Positions 17,292 through 24,194 of a stretch of 64,000 nucleotides of DNA are shown piece after piece (position 1 is the first letter of the stretch; each line of letters begins with the position of its first letter). The translations under genes were made by a program, and so were the position numbers. Source of the stretch: Bacillota bacterium (lineage in GTDB: Bacteria > Bacillota > Clostridia > Christensenellales > Aristaeellaceae). The notes beneath the pieces are model-generated. The model was not told where the DNA came from and did not search any database. It worked only from the letters and a program-made list of their open reading frames with translations. Location of the stretch: NCBI GenBank assembly GCA_023413135.1, contig JAEZQK010000118.1, forward strand, positions 40,930 through 104,929, written 5' to 3'.

Positions 17292-17732
17292 TTAGCAGCA
17301 TTTGTTGTTTTTGACCGCATCCGCAAGAAGCTTCAGGCTCTCAAGCACCTGGTCCCTCTTGTCCTCCGGTATCGCTTGGAGGATGCTCCGGTAATAGCTC
17401 TCCATGCTGGCCTCGATATTCCGGAACACGTTCATGCCATCCTCCGTCAACTGAATGACGACATATCTCCTGTTCTTTGCGTCCAGATCCCGAACAGCCA
17501 AGCCCAACTCCACAAGGTTATCGATCGTCCGGCTCATGGTGCTCTTGTCCACGCCCAGTATGTCGGCCAGATCAATCAGGGAGATTTTATCTTTTCGCCC
17601 GATTTCCACAATCGCATGACATTGCGTAATTGTAACGCCGCAGCATGCCGCGTCGCCTTTCTCCAGAATACCCAGGTTCCTTACAAGCAGCCGGATCAGC
17701 TCTCTAAGGTTTTCGCTTCCCTGGCCAATCAT
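17292..17732 (-). CDS. MarR-family regulator with cysteine pairs
   Basis: A 146-aa MarR-type winged-helix repressor. DNA-binding residues are ILGVDKSTMSRTIDNLVELGL. Cys30, Cys31 and Cys38 in DAACCGVTITQCH and the terminal NNKCC are unusual for MarR and could bind As(III) or sense thiols. ATG at 17732 follows GGGGTGAT; an upstream ATG in frame at 17759 lacks a site. It precedes arsM by 49 bp and probably controls arsM and arsN. The arsenic-sensing role is inference. Confidence 0.8.
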   Translation of the reverse strand: MIGQGSENLRELIRLLVRNLGILEKGDAACCGVTITQCHAIVEIGRKDKISLIDLADILGVDKSTMSRTIDNLVELGLAVRDLDAKNRRYVVIQLTEDGMNVFRNIEASMESYYRSILQAIPEDKRDQVLESLKLLADAVKNNKCC

Positions 17733-17765
17733 TTCATCACCCCAGTCAGATTTTAGCATACAACA

Positions 17766-17780
17766 GTTGCAATTTGCAAC
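17766..17780. promoter_or_regulatory. MarR operator
   Basis: A perfect palindrome GTTGCAA-T-TTGCAAC, 34 bp before the MarR start codon and overlapping a possible TTGCAA -35 box (TAAAAT as -10). It is the obvious binding site for the MarR homodimer. Confidence 0.7.
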
Positions 17781-17822
17781 AGTGTGGTGAAAATTTTTTC
17801 TGTCGCTTCTTTACACAATCAT

Positions 17823-18968
17823 TCACCGGAATAACATAAGCGTGAGGTCGTATAAATAGCCCGACAATGTGCCGCCCAGCAGAATATACAGCACATACAG
17901 GGCTATGGCCCGCTTTTTCAAGAAGGTGGTCAATCCGGCGATCACCCAGGCGCTGGTGGCGGAACCGGTGATGATAAAGGCCAGCATAGCGCCTTCGCTG
18001 GCTCCGCTTTTGAGTAATGACTGTATGATGGGGATGCCGGATTCCGTTGTCAGATACAGCGGCAGGCCGATGACCGACGCCAAGGGAACAGCGGCGATGC
18101 TTTCCGCCCCAAACAGTACTGAAATGATAGACGCAGGCACGAAATAGTTTACAAGAAATCCTACCCCCACAAAGAGGGAGAAATAGAGAAGGATCTGCTT
18201 CAAACCCAGCGCCACAAGGTTATCCGCAAGCTCACGAAGCTTCATTTTTTCCGCAAACCCTTTTATATCGAACCGGGCCGTTTGGGGTGCGGATGTGCAG
18301 CACACTTCGCCGCCCCCTGCGCCGCCCGTCATAAGCGGCAGGGCCGTTACCTCCGCACCGCAAGAGCAATTGGCCAAACCGGCCTGTGCAATGGGGGAAA
18401 CGGGACATCCGCACGCATGGGCCGGATCGGCAGAAGCTGAAGCGGGGGCGGGCTGTGCCGGAGGTGCACAGGAACAGGCGGCACTTTGTGCTGGGGCCGC
18501 ATAGCGGGACTGGTTGCGAAGAAGGCCGGTCCGTTTTTCGATCACCAGCGTTGCAAAGCCGGAAACCAGGCCTATCATAAGGGATGCAAGCGTCAAGGCT
18601 ATGGCAAACCGAAGGCCGAGAAGGCCGGACATCATCAGAAATCCATCCGGGCTCATCAGCGGGGAAGAGGTCAAGAAAGCCATGATCGGCCCCCAGGGCA
18701 GGGTGGTGGTCAGCATCCCAACGATGACCGCCATCGTTCCGCAGGCACAAAAGGGCGTAAACGCCCCGATCATTACGCTTGCTACGATGGATACCTTCGT
18801 CTTTCTCAGCAGGAATTTGCTGAGACTATCGGTATTCACATAGGTTTTTAGCGCTACGGCCGTGATGATCCCAAAGGTGAGTATCATCCAGTTGTGCGCA
18901 AGAGACTCAAGTATGGCCAGTATCGTTTTTGACAGCAGATCTCCAATGAACGAAAGCGCGGATTCCAT
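17823..18968 (-). CDS. ArsP-like permease (DUF318/SO_0444 type) with Cys-rich loop
   Basis: A 381-aa integral membrane permease of the ArsP/YraQ superfamily. About four hydrophobic segments precede and four follow a large cytoplasmic loop. The signature TPFCACGT at residues 71-78 gives the paired Cys of ArsP, which exports trivalent methylated arsenicals. The loop at about 155-235 is rich in Ala/Pro and contains CSC, CGC, CSC and CC clusters that look like a metal-capture domain. ATG at 18968 follows AAGGAGG. It lies beside an arsR gene with a matching operator. Export of methylarsenite made by ArsM is likely; a Zn/Cu role as proposed for SO_0444 is an alternative. Confidence 0.75.
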   Translation of the reverse strand: MESALSFIGDLLSKTILAILESLAHNWMILTFGIITAVALKTYVNTDSLSKFLLRKTKVSIVASVMIGAFTPFCACGTMAVIVGMLTTTLPWGPIMAFLTSSPLMSPDGFLMMSGLLGLRFAIALTLASLMIGLVSGFATLVIEKRTGLLRNQSRYAAPAQSAACSCAPPAQPAPASASADPAHACGCPVSPIAQAGLANCSCGAEVTALPLMTGGAGGGEVCCTSAPQTARFDIKGFAEKMKLRELADNLVALGLKQILLYFSLFVGVGFLVNYFVPASIISVLFGAESIAAVPLASVIGLPLYLTTESGIPIIQSLLKSGASEGAMLAFIITGSATSAWVIAGLTTFLKKRAIALYVLYILLGGTLSGYLYDLTLMLFR

Positions 18969-18999
18969 TGCGTATCCCTCCTTCATGTTATTATATCGA

Positions 19000-19019
19000 A
19001 TATCGTAGATATACGATAT
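19000..19019. promoter_or_regulatory. ArsR operator upstream of the permease
   Basis: The inverted repeat ATATCGTA-N4-TACGATAT lies 32 bp before the permease start. Its half-site ATCGTA is the same as in the repeat upstream of the adjacent arsR gene, so both are likely bound by that regulator. Confidence 0.8.
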
Positions 19020-19044
19020 AGTGGAGCAAAAAAATGGTTACTCC

Positions 19045-19347
19045 CTACAACAGATCTTCGTTCAGCTGCTTCAAAAATTCTTCCAGTACCGGCCGGTTCA
19101 GAAAATAGCAGCTCCATAGATCCCGTTTTTCTTTTCGTATAAGGTCGGCATTCACCAGAACAGATAGGTGCTGCGATACCGTGGACTGTGCAAGGCCGGT
19201 GAATTTCACCACGTCACCAACGCTTACGCCGTTTTCGAAAAATTCAATGCGGTCACAGCAGGTTTCTATCGTTTGGTCCTTGAGCGCTTTGATAAGCTGA
19301 TAGCGGGTTTTGTTCCCCAATGCGCTGCACAGGGCGGCCATGTCCAT
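19045..19347 (-). CDS. arsR: ArsR/SmtB-family repressor
   Basis: A 100-aa winged-helix metalloregulator. Cys30-Cys31 in IETCCDRIEFF is a vicinal pair different from the CxC of the other two ArsR proteins here, and resembles repressors paired with ArsP-like permeases. The recognition helix reads GLAQSTVSQHLSVLVNADLI. ATG at 19347 is 8 nt after AAGGGGG; the ATG two codons earlier is too close to it. Identical half-sites before this gene and before the permease indicate control of both. Confidence 0.88.
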   Translation of the reverse strand: MDMAALCSALGNKTRYQLIKALKDQTIETCCDRIEFFENGVSVGDVVKFTGLAQSTVSQHLSVLVNADLIRKEKRDLWSCYFLNRPVLEEFLKQLNEDLL

Positions 19348-19375
19348 TGGCATTTCCCCCTTCCGGGCATACTAT

Positions 19376-19391
19376 ATCGTAAAATTACGAT
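19376..19391. promoter_or_regulatory. ArsR autoregulatory operator
   Basis: Inverted repeat ATCGTAA-N2-TTACGAT located 29 bp before the arsR start, sharing half-site ATCGTA with the operator at 19000-19019. Confidence 0.8.
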
Positions 19392-19509
19392 GTAGTCAAT
19401 AGCCCCTTGAAAATTTTTCTGCAAAGCCGGGAATTTGAATCAACACTCACGGTGGGGAATATAGAAGGACTAATGGACTGTCAACTACAGAAGTTACGAA
19501 TTTCATAAT

Positions 19510-19679
19510 CCCCGGCAGATAAGCCAATAAACAAACAACGCCGTAGGGGCGATTATTAATCGCCCGCATGTTGCGGTCAGGATATGTCACTTGGCGGGCG
19601 ATTAATAATCACCCCTACGGCATTTAGGCGAAGACGAATGGGTTTTCCATGCAATCACAACCCCCGGCAGATAAGCCAA
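19510..19679. repeat. Direct repeats flanking a palindromic pair
   Basis: The 18-bp sequence CCCCGGCAGATAAGCCAA occurs at 19510-19527 and again at 19662-19679, bracketing the inverted repeat at 19541-19620. A degenerate third copy of the repeat arm (ATCAATCGCCCGC) is at 19705-19717. The arrangement suggests a local duplication or element insertion. Confidence 0.7.
19541..19620. repeat. Palindromic repeat pair (GTAGGGGCGATT type)
   Basis: Two 27-bp arms, 19541-19567 and 19594-19620, are inverted copies of each other with one mismatch. Each arm is itself largely palindromic (GCGATTATTAATCGC core), so each could form its own hairpin. A close relative is at 63296-63418 and a GC-rich relative at 23493-23583. 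The 26-bp centre is non-coding. Confidence 0.8.
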
Positions 19680-19740
19680 CAGCATACGGCTTCGTAGGTT
19701 GAATATCAATCGCCCGCTTAGGCTTGGCAGCCGGGATGGA

Positions 19741-19769
19741 TTGACGGAATGGACCCGCTTTGATATAAT
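19741..19769 (+). promoter_or_regulatory. Promoter of the cobalamin-uptake operon
   Basis: TTGACG (19741-19746), a 17-bp spacer and TATAAT (19764-19769) lie about 40 bp before the riboswitch. Confidence 0.8.
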
Positions 19770-19807
19770 GCAGGCACAAATGAATAGCGTGTGTATCTGC
19801 ATGAAAA

Positions 19808-19955
19808 TGCGGCGCTTTAAAGCGTCATGGGAACGCGGATGAAATTTCCGGACTATCCCAGTAACCGTGAAACGGACGAACAGGCAAAAAAGCCACTATC
19901 GCAAGATGGGAAGGCGCCTAAGTAGGATGAAGTAAAGTCGGGAGACCTGTTTACA
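19808..19955 (+). promoter_or_regulatory. Cobalamin (AdoCbl) riboswitch
   Basis: The leader has the ordered elements of a cobalamin riboswitch: a GGGAA/GGATGAAATTCC-like paired core, AACCGTGAAACGG, GCCACT...GGGAAGGC and the B12 box AGTCGGGAGACCTG near 19936-19949. It lies between a consensus promoter and a terminator ahead of btuF, and would switch off the operon when adenosylcobalamin is abundant. Confidence 0.88.
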
Positions 19956-20010
19956 CATAAACGCTCCTGGGGATTGGGATATGCTATGCATAGATGGGAC
20001 TATGCCTGTT

Positions 20011-20047
20011 GAAGTTGTCTCTCTCCAAGGGAGGGACAACTTTTTTG
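20011..20047 (+). terminator. Riboswitch-linked terminator
   Basis: AAGTTGTC...CTCC pairs with GGAGGGACAACTT and is followed by six T. It lies about 55 nt after the B12 box and 47 nt before btuF, the position of an expression-platform terminator. Confidence 0.85.
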
Positions 20048-20093
20048 CTCCTCTCAATCTATTCATTTGAATGAATGGAAAGGGGTAATCTAC

Positions 20094-21023
20094 ATGAAAA
20101 CAACCAAGACCGTATCCCTGTTCCTGATGGCCGCTTTGCTCCTTGGCCTCTTGACCGGCGGCGCACTGGGTGAGACAGCGACGGTTGCCGTGAAAGACAT
20201 GAAAGGCCGGGAAATTCAGCTGGACGCGCCTGCCACGCGGATCGTGGCGCTGGCGGCCTTTGACTGTGAAGTCCTCTACGCCCTGGGGGCGGGGGATGCG
20301 CTGGTGGGCCGTGGAGAATACTGTGACTATCCGGCGGAAGTACTGAATGTTCCCTCCGTCCAGTCCGGTGCGAGTACAAACATTGAGCAGATCGTTGCCC
20401 TTAAACCGCAGGTAGTCCTCATGAGCACCATGGCCCAGACGGTAGAACAGGTTGCCGCGCTGGAGTCAGCGGGCATCAAAGTCGTGGCCAGTGAAGCCCA
20501 AGACATTGCAGGCACTTATACGGCCATTGAGATGATCGGCGCGGTGGCAGGCAAGGCGCAGGAAGCGGCGGCCCTTACACAGAGCATGAAAGCTTCCTTT
20601 GAGGAGATCACAAAAAAGGCCACGGGCGATGGCTCCAAAACGGTATACTTTGAGGTATCCCCCCTGCAATGGGGGCTTTGGACCGCCGGCAGCGGCACCT
20701 TCATGGATGAATTGGCCGACATGCTGGGGCTGAAGAATGCCTTTGCCGATGTTCAGGGCTGGGGTGAGATCTCTCAGGAGCAAGTGATTGAACGCGATCC
20801 CGACTATATCGTCACCATCACCATGTACTATGGCGAAGGCCCCAATCCGGTGGAGGAAATCAAGAGCCGCGAAGGCTGGCAGGATTTGAAGGCCGTGAAG
20901 AATGGGACCATCCTCAATGTTAATTCCAATGAAATCGCCCGCCCCGGTCCCCGGTTGGTGGATGCGGCCGAAATTTTGTTTACGTTCGTGTACGAGCCGG
21001 AAACCCTTGTCCCCGCAACATAA
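20094..21023 (+). CDS. btuF: Corrinoid ABC transporter substrate-binding protein
   Basis: A 309-aa extracytoplasmic binding protein of the BtuF/FepB fold. A signal peptide occupies about residues 1-26 (VSLFLMAALLLGLLTGGALG). The two lobes include RIVALAAFDCEVLYALGAGD, IEQIVALKPQVVLMST and NEIARPGPRLVDAAEILF. ATG at 20094 follows AAAGGGG. The upstream cobalamin riboswitch and the downstream adenosyltransferase identify corrinoids rather than siderophores as the ligand. There is no obvious lipobox cysteine after the signal peptide, so how it stays at the cell surface is unclear. Confidence 0.85.
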   Translation: MKTTKTVSLFLMAALLLGLLTGGALGETATVAVKDMKGREIQLDAPATRIVALAAFDCEVLYALGAGDALVGRGEYCDYPAEVLNVPSVQSGASTNIEQIVALKPQVVLMSTMAQTVEQVAALESAGIKVVASEAQDIAGTYTAIEMIGAVAGKAQEAAALTQSMKASFEEITKKATGDGSKTVYFEVSPLQWGLWTAGSGTFMDELADMLGLKNAFADVQGWGEISQEQVIERDPDYIVTITMYYGEGPNPVEEIKSREGWQDLKAVKNGTILNVNSNEIARPGPRLVDAAEILFTFVYEPETLVPAT

Positions 21024-21091
21024 GAAATTGAAATACACTGCTTGGAAAGGAGGGCGGAAACCCGCCCCCTTTCCAGACAACAGAGGTTCCC

Positions 21092-22123
21092 ATGGAAAAG
21101 CGTAACGAAGGCTTCCGGCCATATGAATATGCTCTTTTTATTGCGGGCACATTGGCGGCAATGCTTTTGTGCGTCTGCCTGGGTAGCGTGAATATTCCCC
21201 TTGGGGATACGCTCACCGCTGTCTGGAATACGGTGTGGGGGCTGCCCATCCCGGAAGGGATCTCCCGCTCCATCATCGTGTATGTACGCTTGCCCCGGGT
21301 GATCTGCGTTGCCCTGTCGGGGGCGGCCTTGTCCCTGTGCGGTGCAGCCATGCAGGGGCTTTTGCGTAATCCCCTGGCGGACGGCTCCACTTTGGGGGTA
21401 TCCTCGGGCGCTTCCCTGGGGGCGATTATCGCCATAGCCTTTGGCATTACCATCCCCGGCATCAGCTACGCCGGGACAATCATTCTGGCGATGATCTTTG
21501 CGTTCCTGTCCCTGGTGCTTATCCTGTCCCTCGCCTACCGGCTGGATCATTCCCTGGCCACCAACACCATTATCCTGATCGGTGTCATTTTCACCATGTT
21601 CGCCCACAGCATCATCAGCCTGATCATCACCTTTTCCGGTGAGAAAGTGAAATCCATCATGTTCTGGACCATGGGCTCATTGTCCGGCAGCGGCTATCAA
21701 AACGCCCTGGTGCTGTTTGCGGCCATCGTCATCTGCGGCGCAGTGATGCTTTTGAGCGCAAGGGAACTGAACGCCTTTGCCATCGGGGAGGACAATGCCC
21801 GCCACGTGGGGGTGGATGTGAAGCGGGTGAAGCTGAGGGTGCTCATTTGTGCGTCCGCCCTCATCGGCGTATGCGTTTCCATCGGCGGGACCATCGGCTT
21901 TGTGGGGCTGGTGATGCCCCATATCATGCGCATGCTGGTAGGCCCCAACCACAAGCGCCTGCTGCCTGCAAGCCTCTTTGGCGGCGCAGTTTTCCTGCTG
22001 CTGGCCGACCTAATCGGGCGGGTGATTTTAAGCCCCCTGGAGATCCCCATCGGCGTGATTACCTCCCTCATCGGCTCGGCGGTGTTTGTATATGTCTTCT
22101 ATTCGGTAAGAAAGGCGCGATGA
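21092..22123 (+). CDS. btuC: Corrinoid ABC transporter permease
   Basis: A 343-aa FecCD/BtuC-family permease with about ten membrane segments. Family phrases include RLPRVICVALSGAALSLCGAAMQGLLRNPLADGSTLGVSSGASLG cut here in meaning only; key parts are RLPRVICVALSGA, AMQGLLRNPLADGSTLG and GLVMPHIMRMLVGPNHKRLLP, the latter near the ATPase-coupling loop. ATG at 21092 follows AGAGG. It lies 68 bp after btuF and 3 bp before the ATPase gene. Confidence 0.9.
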   Translation: MEKRNEGFRPYEYALFIAGTLAAMLLCVCLGSVNIPLGDTLTAVWNTVWGLPIPEGISRSIIVYVRLPRVICVALSGAALSLCGAAMQGLLRNPLADGSTLGVSSGASLGAIIAIAFGITIPGISYAGTIILAMIFAFLSLVLILSLAYRLDHSLATNTIILIGVIFTMFAHSIISLIITFSGEKVKSIMFWTMGSLSGSGYQNALVLFAAIVICGAVMLLSARELNAFAIGEDNARHVGVDVKRVKLRVLICASALIGVCVSIGGTIGFVGLVMPHIMRMLVGPNHKRLLPASLFGGAVFLLLADLIGRVILSPLEIPIGVITSLIGSAVFVYVFYSVRKAR

Positions 22124-22126
22124 ACC

Positions 22127-22885
22127 ATGCTTACGGTCCAGCATCTCACCGTCCGGCATGGCAGCCTCACCGTGCTGAACGATATCGGCTTTTCCCTTGA
22201 GACAGGGCAGTGGCTGATGGTGGCCGGGCCCAACGGCGCTGGGAAATCCACGCTGGTCCATGCCATTTCCTTGGGGGTGAATTTTCGGGGGGAAATACGT
22301 TTTCAGGGCCGGAATGTAAGGGCAATGCGCCCTTCCACCCTGGCCAGGGAAATGGGCGTGCTGTCCCAAAGCCATCAGGTCAGCTATGCCTTTACGGTGG
22401 AGGAAGTGGTGAACCTGGGCCGGTATGCCCATCAAAAAGGCCGTCTTTCCTTTACGGACGATCAGGGGGAAAAAAAGGTGCATGATGCCCTTGAGATGAC
22501 GGGCATGCTGCCCTTTCGGAACCAATCGGTGCTCACCTTATCCGGAGGCGAATTGCAGCGTACGTTTCTGGCCCAGATTTTTGCCCAGGATCCGAACCTG
22601 ATTATATTGGACGAGCCTACCAACCACCTGGATTTGAAATACCAAAAGCAAATATTTGAGTTGATTGAGACCTGGATCAATAAGCCGGGCAAGGCCGTCA
22701 TTTCCGTGGTGCATGATATCAGCCTGGCCAGGGCGTATGGCACCCACGCCATGCTGCTTGACCAAGGAAGGCTTGTGGCCTATGGTAATAACCGGGAGGT
22801 TTTGTCCGGGGAGAATCTGGAAAAAGTGTATGCCATGGATGTGCATGGCTGGATGCGGGGAATGCTTGCCCAGTGGGAGGAATAA
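22127..22885 (+). CDS. btuD: Corrinoid ABC transporter ATP-binding protein
   Basis: A 252-aa ATPase. Walker A is GPNGAGKST at 34-42, the signature is LTLSGGELQRTFLAQI, Walker B is LIILDEPTNHLDL and the switch His is in VVHDISLA. It couples ATP hydrolysis to BtuC-mediated import. It starts 3 bp after the btuC stop, so translation is coupled. Confidence 0.93.
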   Translation: MLTVQHLTVRHGSLTVLNDIGFSLETGQWLMVAGPNGAGKSTLVHAISLGVNFRGEIRFQGRNVRAMRPSTLAREMGVLSQSHQVSYAFTVEEVVNLGRYAHQKGRLSFTDDQGEKKVHDALEMTGMLPFRNQSVLTLSGGELQRTFLAQIFAQDPNLIILDEPTNHLDLKYQKQIFELIETWINKPGKAVISVVHDISLARAYGTHAMLLDQGRLVAYGNNREVLSGENLEKVYAMDVHGWMRGMLAQWEE

Positions 22886-22909
22886 CTCCATGGGCTGGGG
22901 GTAACGCAT

Positions 22910-23440
22910 ATGGAATCCGAAGGGCTTTTGCATGTGTATTACGGGAATGGCAAAGGGAAGACCAGCGCTGCGCTGGGTTTGGCCCTTCGGGCCTATGGGC
23001 AGGGATTTCAGGTAGTCATTCTTCAATTTTTCAAAGGTTCCTTTTCCGGGGAGCTTGCGGCGTTTGAGAAACTTCCGGGCATCAAGGTACTGCGCGGGCA
23101 AAACGGCGGCAAGTTTCTCTCGGCTATGTCGCAGGATGAAAAGGAAACCATGCGATGTACCCATGATTGCATCCTCAGGGAAGCCCTGGCTTTGGCAGGG
23201 CAGGGGGAATGTGATCTTTTGGTATTGGATGAGGCGCTGGATGCATGCCGGCTTTCGATGCTGGATGAAAACCTGCTGGCTGATCTTTTGAAATGTAGGC
23301 CCAGGGGCGTGGAGGTTGTCATCACCGGACACCAAGTCGTGGATTGGATCATGGAAACGGCGGATTATGTGACTGAAATGGTGAAGCACAAGCATCCCTA
23401 TGACCGGGGAATTAAAGCAAGAAAAGGAATTGAATACTAA
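22910..23440 (+). CDS. cobO: Cob(I)alamin adenosyltransferase (CobA/CobO type)
   Basis: A 176-aa enzyme that transfers the adenosyl group of ATP to reduced corrinoid, making adenosylcobalamin. The unusual P-loop GNGKGKTSAALGLALRA begins near residue 12, and LLVLDEALDACRL and PRGVEVVITGHQ match the CobA/BtuR family. It is the last gene of the riboswitch-controlled operon, 24 bp after btuD, so imported corrinoid is converted directly to coenzyme. Confidence 0.92.
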   Translation: MESEGLLHVYYGNGKGKTSAALGLALRAYGQGFQVVILQFFKGSFSGELAAFEKLPGIKVLRGQNGGKFLSAMSQDEKETMRCTHDCILREALALAGQGECDLLVLDEALDACRLSMLDENLLADLLKCRPRGVEVVITGHQVVDWIMETADYVTEMVKHKHPYDRGIKARKGIEY

Positions 23441-23492
23441 TACCAATCCAAAACACAAATGCTTTGATGAATGTGGAAACGCCGTTGACGAT

Positions 23493-23583
23493 GTAGGGCG
23501 GGGGCTTGCTCCCGCCGTTAGCATGCATATTTACCACGCCGCATGGCACCGGCACTTACGGCGGGCGCAAGCCCCCGCCCTAC
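23493..23583. repeat. Palindromic repeat pair (GTAGGGCGGGGGC type)
   Basis: Two 26-bp arms at 23493-23518 and 23558-23583 are inverted copies (GTAGGGCGGGGGCTTGC and its complement). Each arm is itself a near palindrome, the same design as the repeats at 19541 and 63296 but with a GC-rich core. It lies in the gap after the cobO gene. Confidence 0.75.
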
Positions 23584-23662
23584 TGGTTTCATGTGGATTG
23601 CTCCGATTCCTCCAAGGATACAGGCATCAACGCAATAATGATTTGGAATGGTATGACTGGGA

Positions 23663-23709
23663 GAAAAACCCGAGGCCCGCTGATTGCATCCGGTCCCCGG
23701 GCTTTTGTT
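23663..23709 (+). terminator. Terminator of the cobalamin operon
   Basis: ACCCGAGGCCC pairs with GGTCCCCGGGCT across a 13-nt loop, followed by TTTTGTTT. It closes the btu-cobO unit before the blaI promoter. Confidence 0.7.
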
Positions 23710-23743
23710 TGCCATCGGCAGAAAAAATTATATGGATATGGGG

Positions 23744-23796
23744 TTGACGCTCGTCTACCTTTCTGATAAGATGGGTAACAACGAATCTACCTATCG
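23744..23796 (+). promoter_or_regulatory. blaI operon promoter with candidate operator
   Basis: TTGACG (23744-23749), 17-bp spacer and TAAGAT (23767-23772) precede blaI. The heptamer TCTACCT occurs twice, inside the promoter spacer (23754-23760) and downstream of the -10 box (about 23786-23792), and is a candidate BlaI-type binding site. It does not have the standard TACA/TGTA dyad of staphylococcal BlaI. Confidence 0.6.
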
Positions 23797-23810
23797 GGAG
23801 GACAGTCAGA

Positions 23811-24194
23811 ATGGGCATTCAATTGACAGAAGCCGAGGCAAAGATCATTGAATTGCTTTGGGGGGAATCGCCCCTTACCATGACACAGATCACCCACCGG
23901 CTGAAGGATGTAACCGGCTGGACGAAGCACACGGTAATCAATATCTTAAAGCGCATGCTGCAAAAGGGTACCATCCGCATGGAGGATGTAAAGCCCGCCA
24001 AGCTGTATTATCCGTTGGTGGAAAAGACATCGGTGGTCGAAGACAAAACGCAAACCTTTCTTGAGAAGGTGTACGATGGCAACCCGGTGCTTTTGATGAG
24101 CGCCATGGTGGACAGCGGCAAATTGAAGGAACAGGAGATCGACGAGCTGCTGGCGCTGCTGAAAAAGGCAAAGGAGGCGGGACGGAATGAGTGA
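23811..24194 (+). CDS. blaI: BlaI/MecI-family transcriptional repressor
   Basis: A 127-aa winged-helix repressor. N-terminal LTEAEAKIIELLWGESPLTMTQI and GWTKHTVINILKRMLQKGTI are the DNA-binding domain; the C-terminal helices (from about residue 80) mediate dimerisation and hold the site that BlaR1-type proteases cleave. ATG follows GGGAGG. The gene overlaps the M56 sensor by 8 bp, the standard blaI-blaR1 coupling, so it is probably the target of one or both downstream fusion proteases and represses this operon. Confidence 0.93.
   Translation: MGIQLTEAEAKIIELLWGESPLTMTQITHRLKDVTGWTKHTVINILKRMLQKGTIRMEDVKPAKLYYPLVEKTSVVEDKTQTFLEKVYDGNPVLLMSAMVDSGKLKEQEIDELLALLKKAKEAGRNE

Noticed and set aside
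19541..19620. CRISPR-like repeats
   Set aside because: Only two inverted arms occur, with no regularly spaced direct repeats, no spacers and no cas genes.
20094..22885. Siderophore-iron ABC transporter
   Set aside because: The protein folds are shared, but the cobalamin riboswitch upstream and cobalamin adenosyltransferase downstream favour corrinoid.
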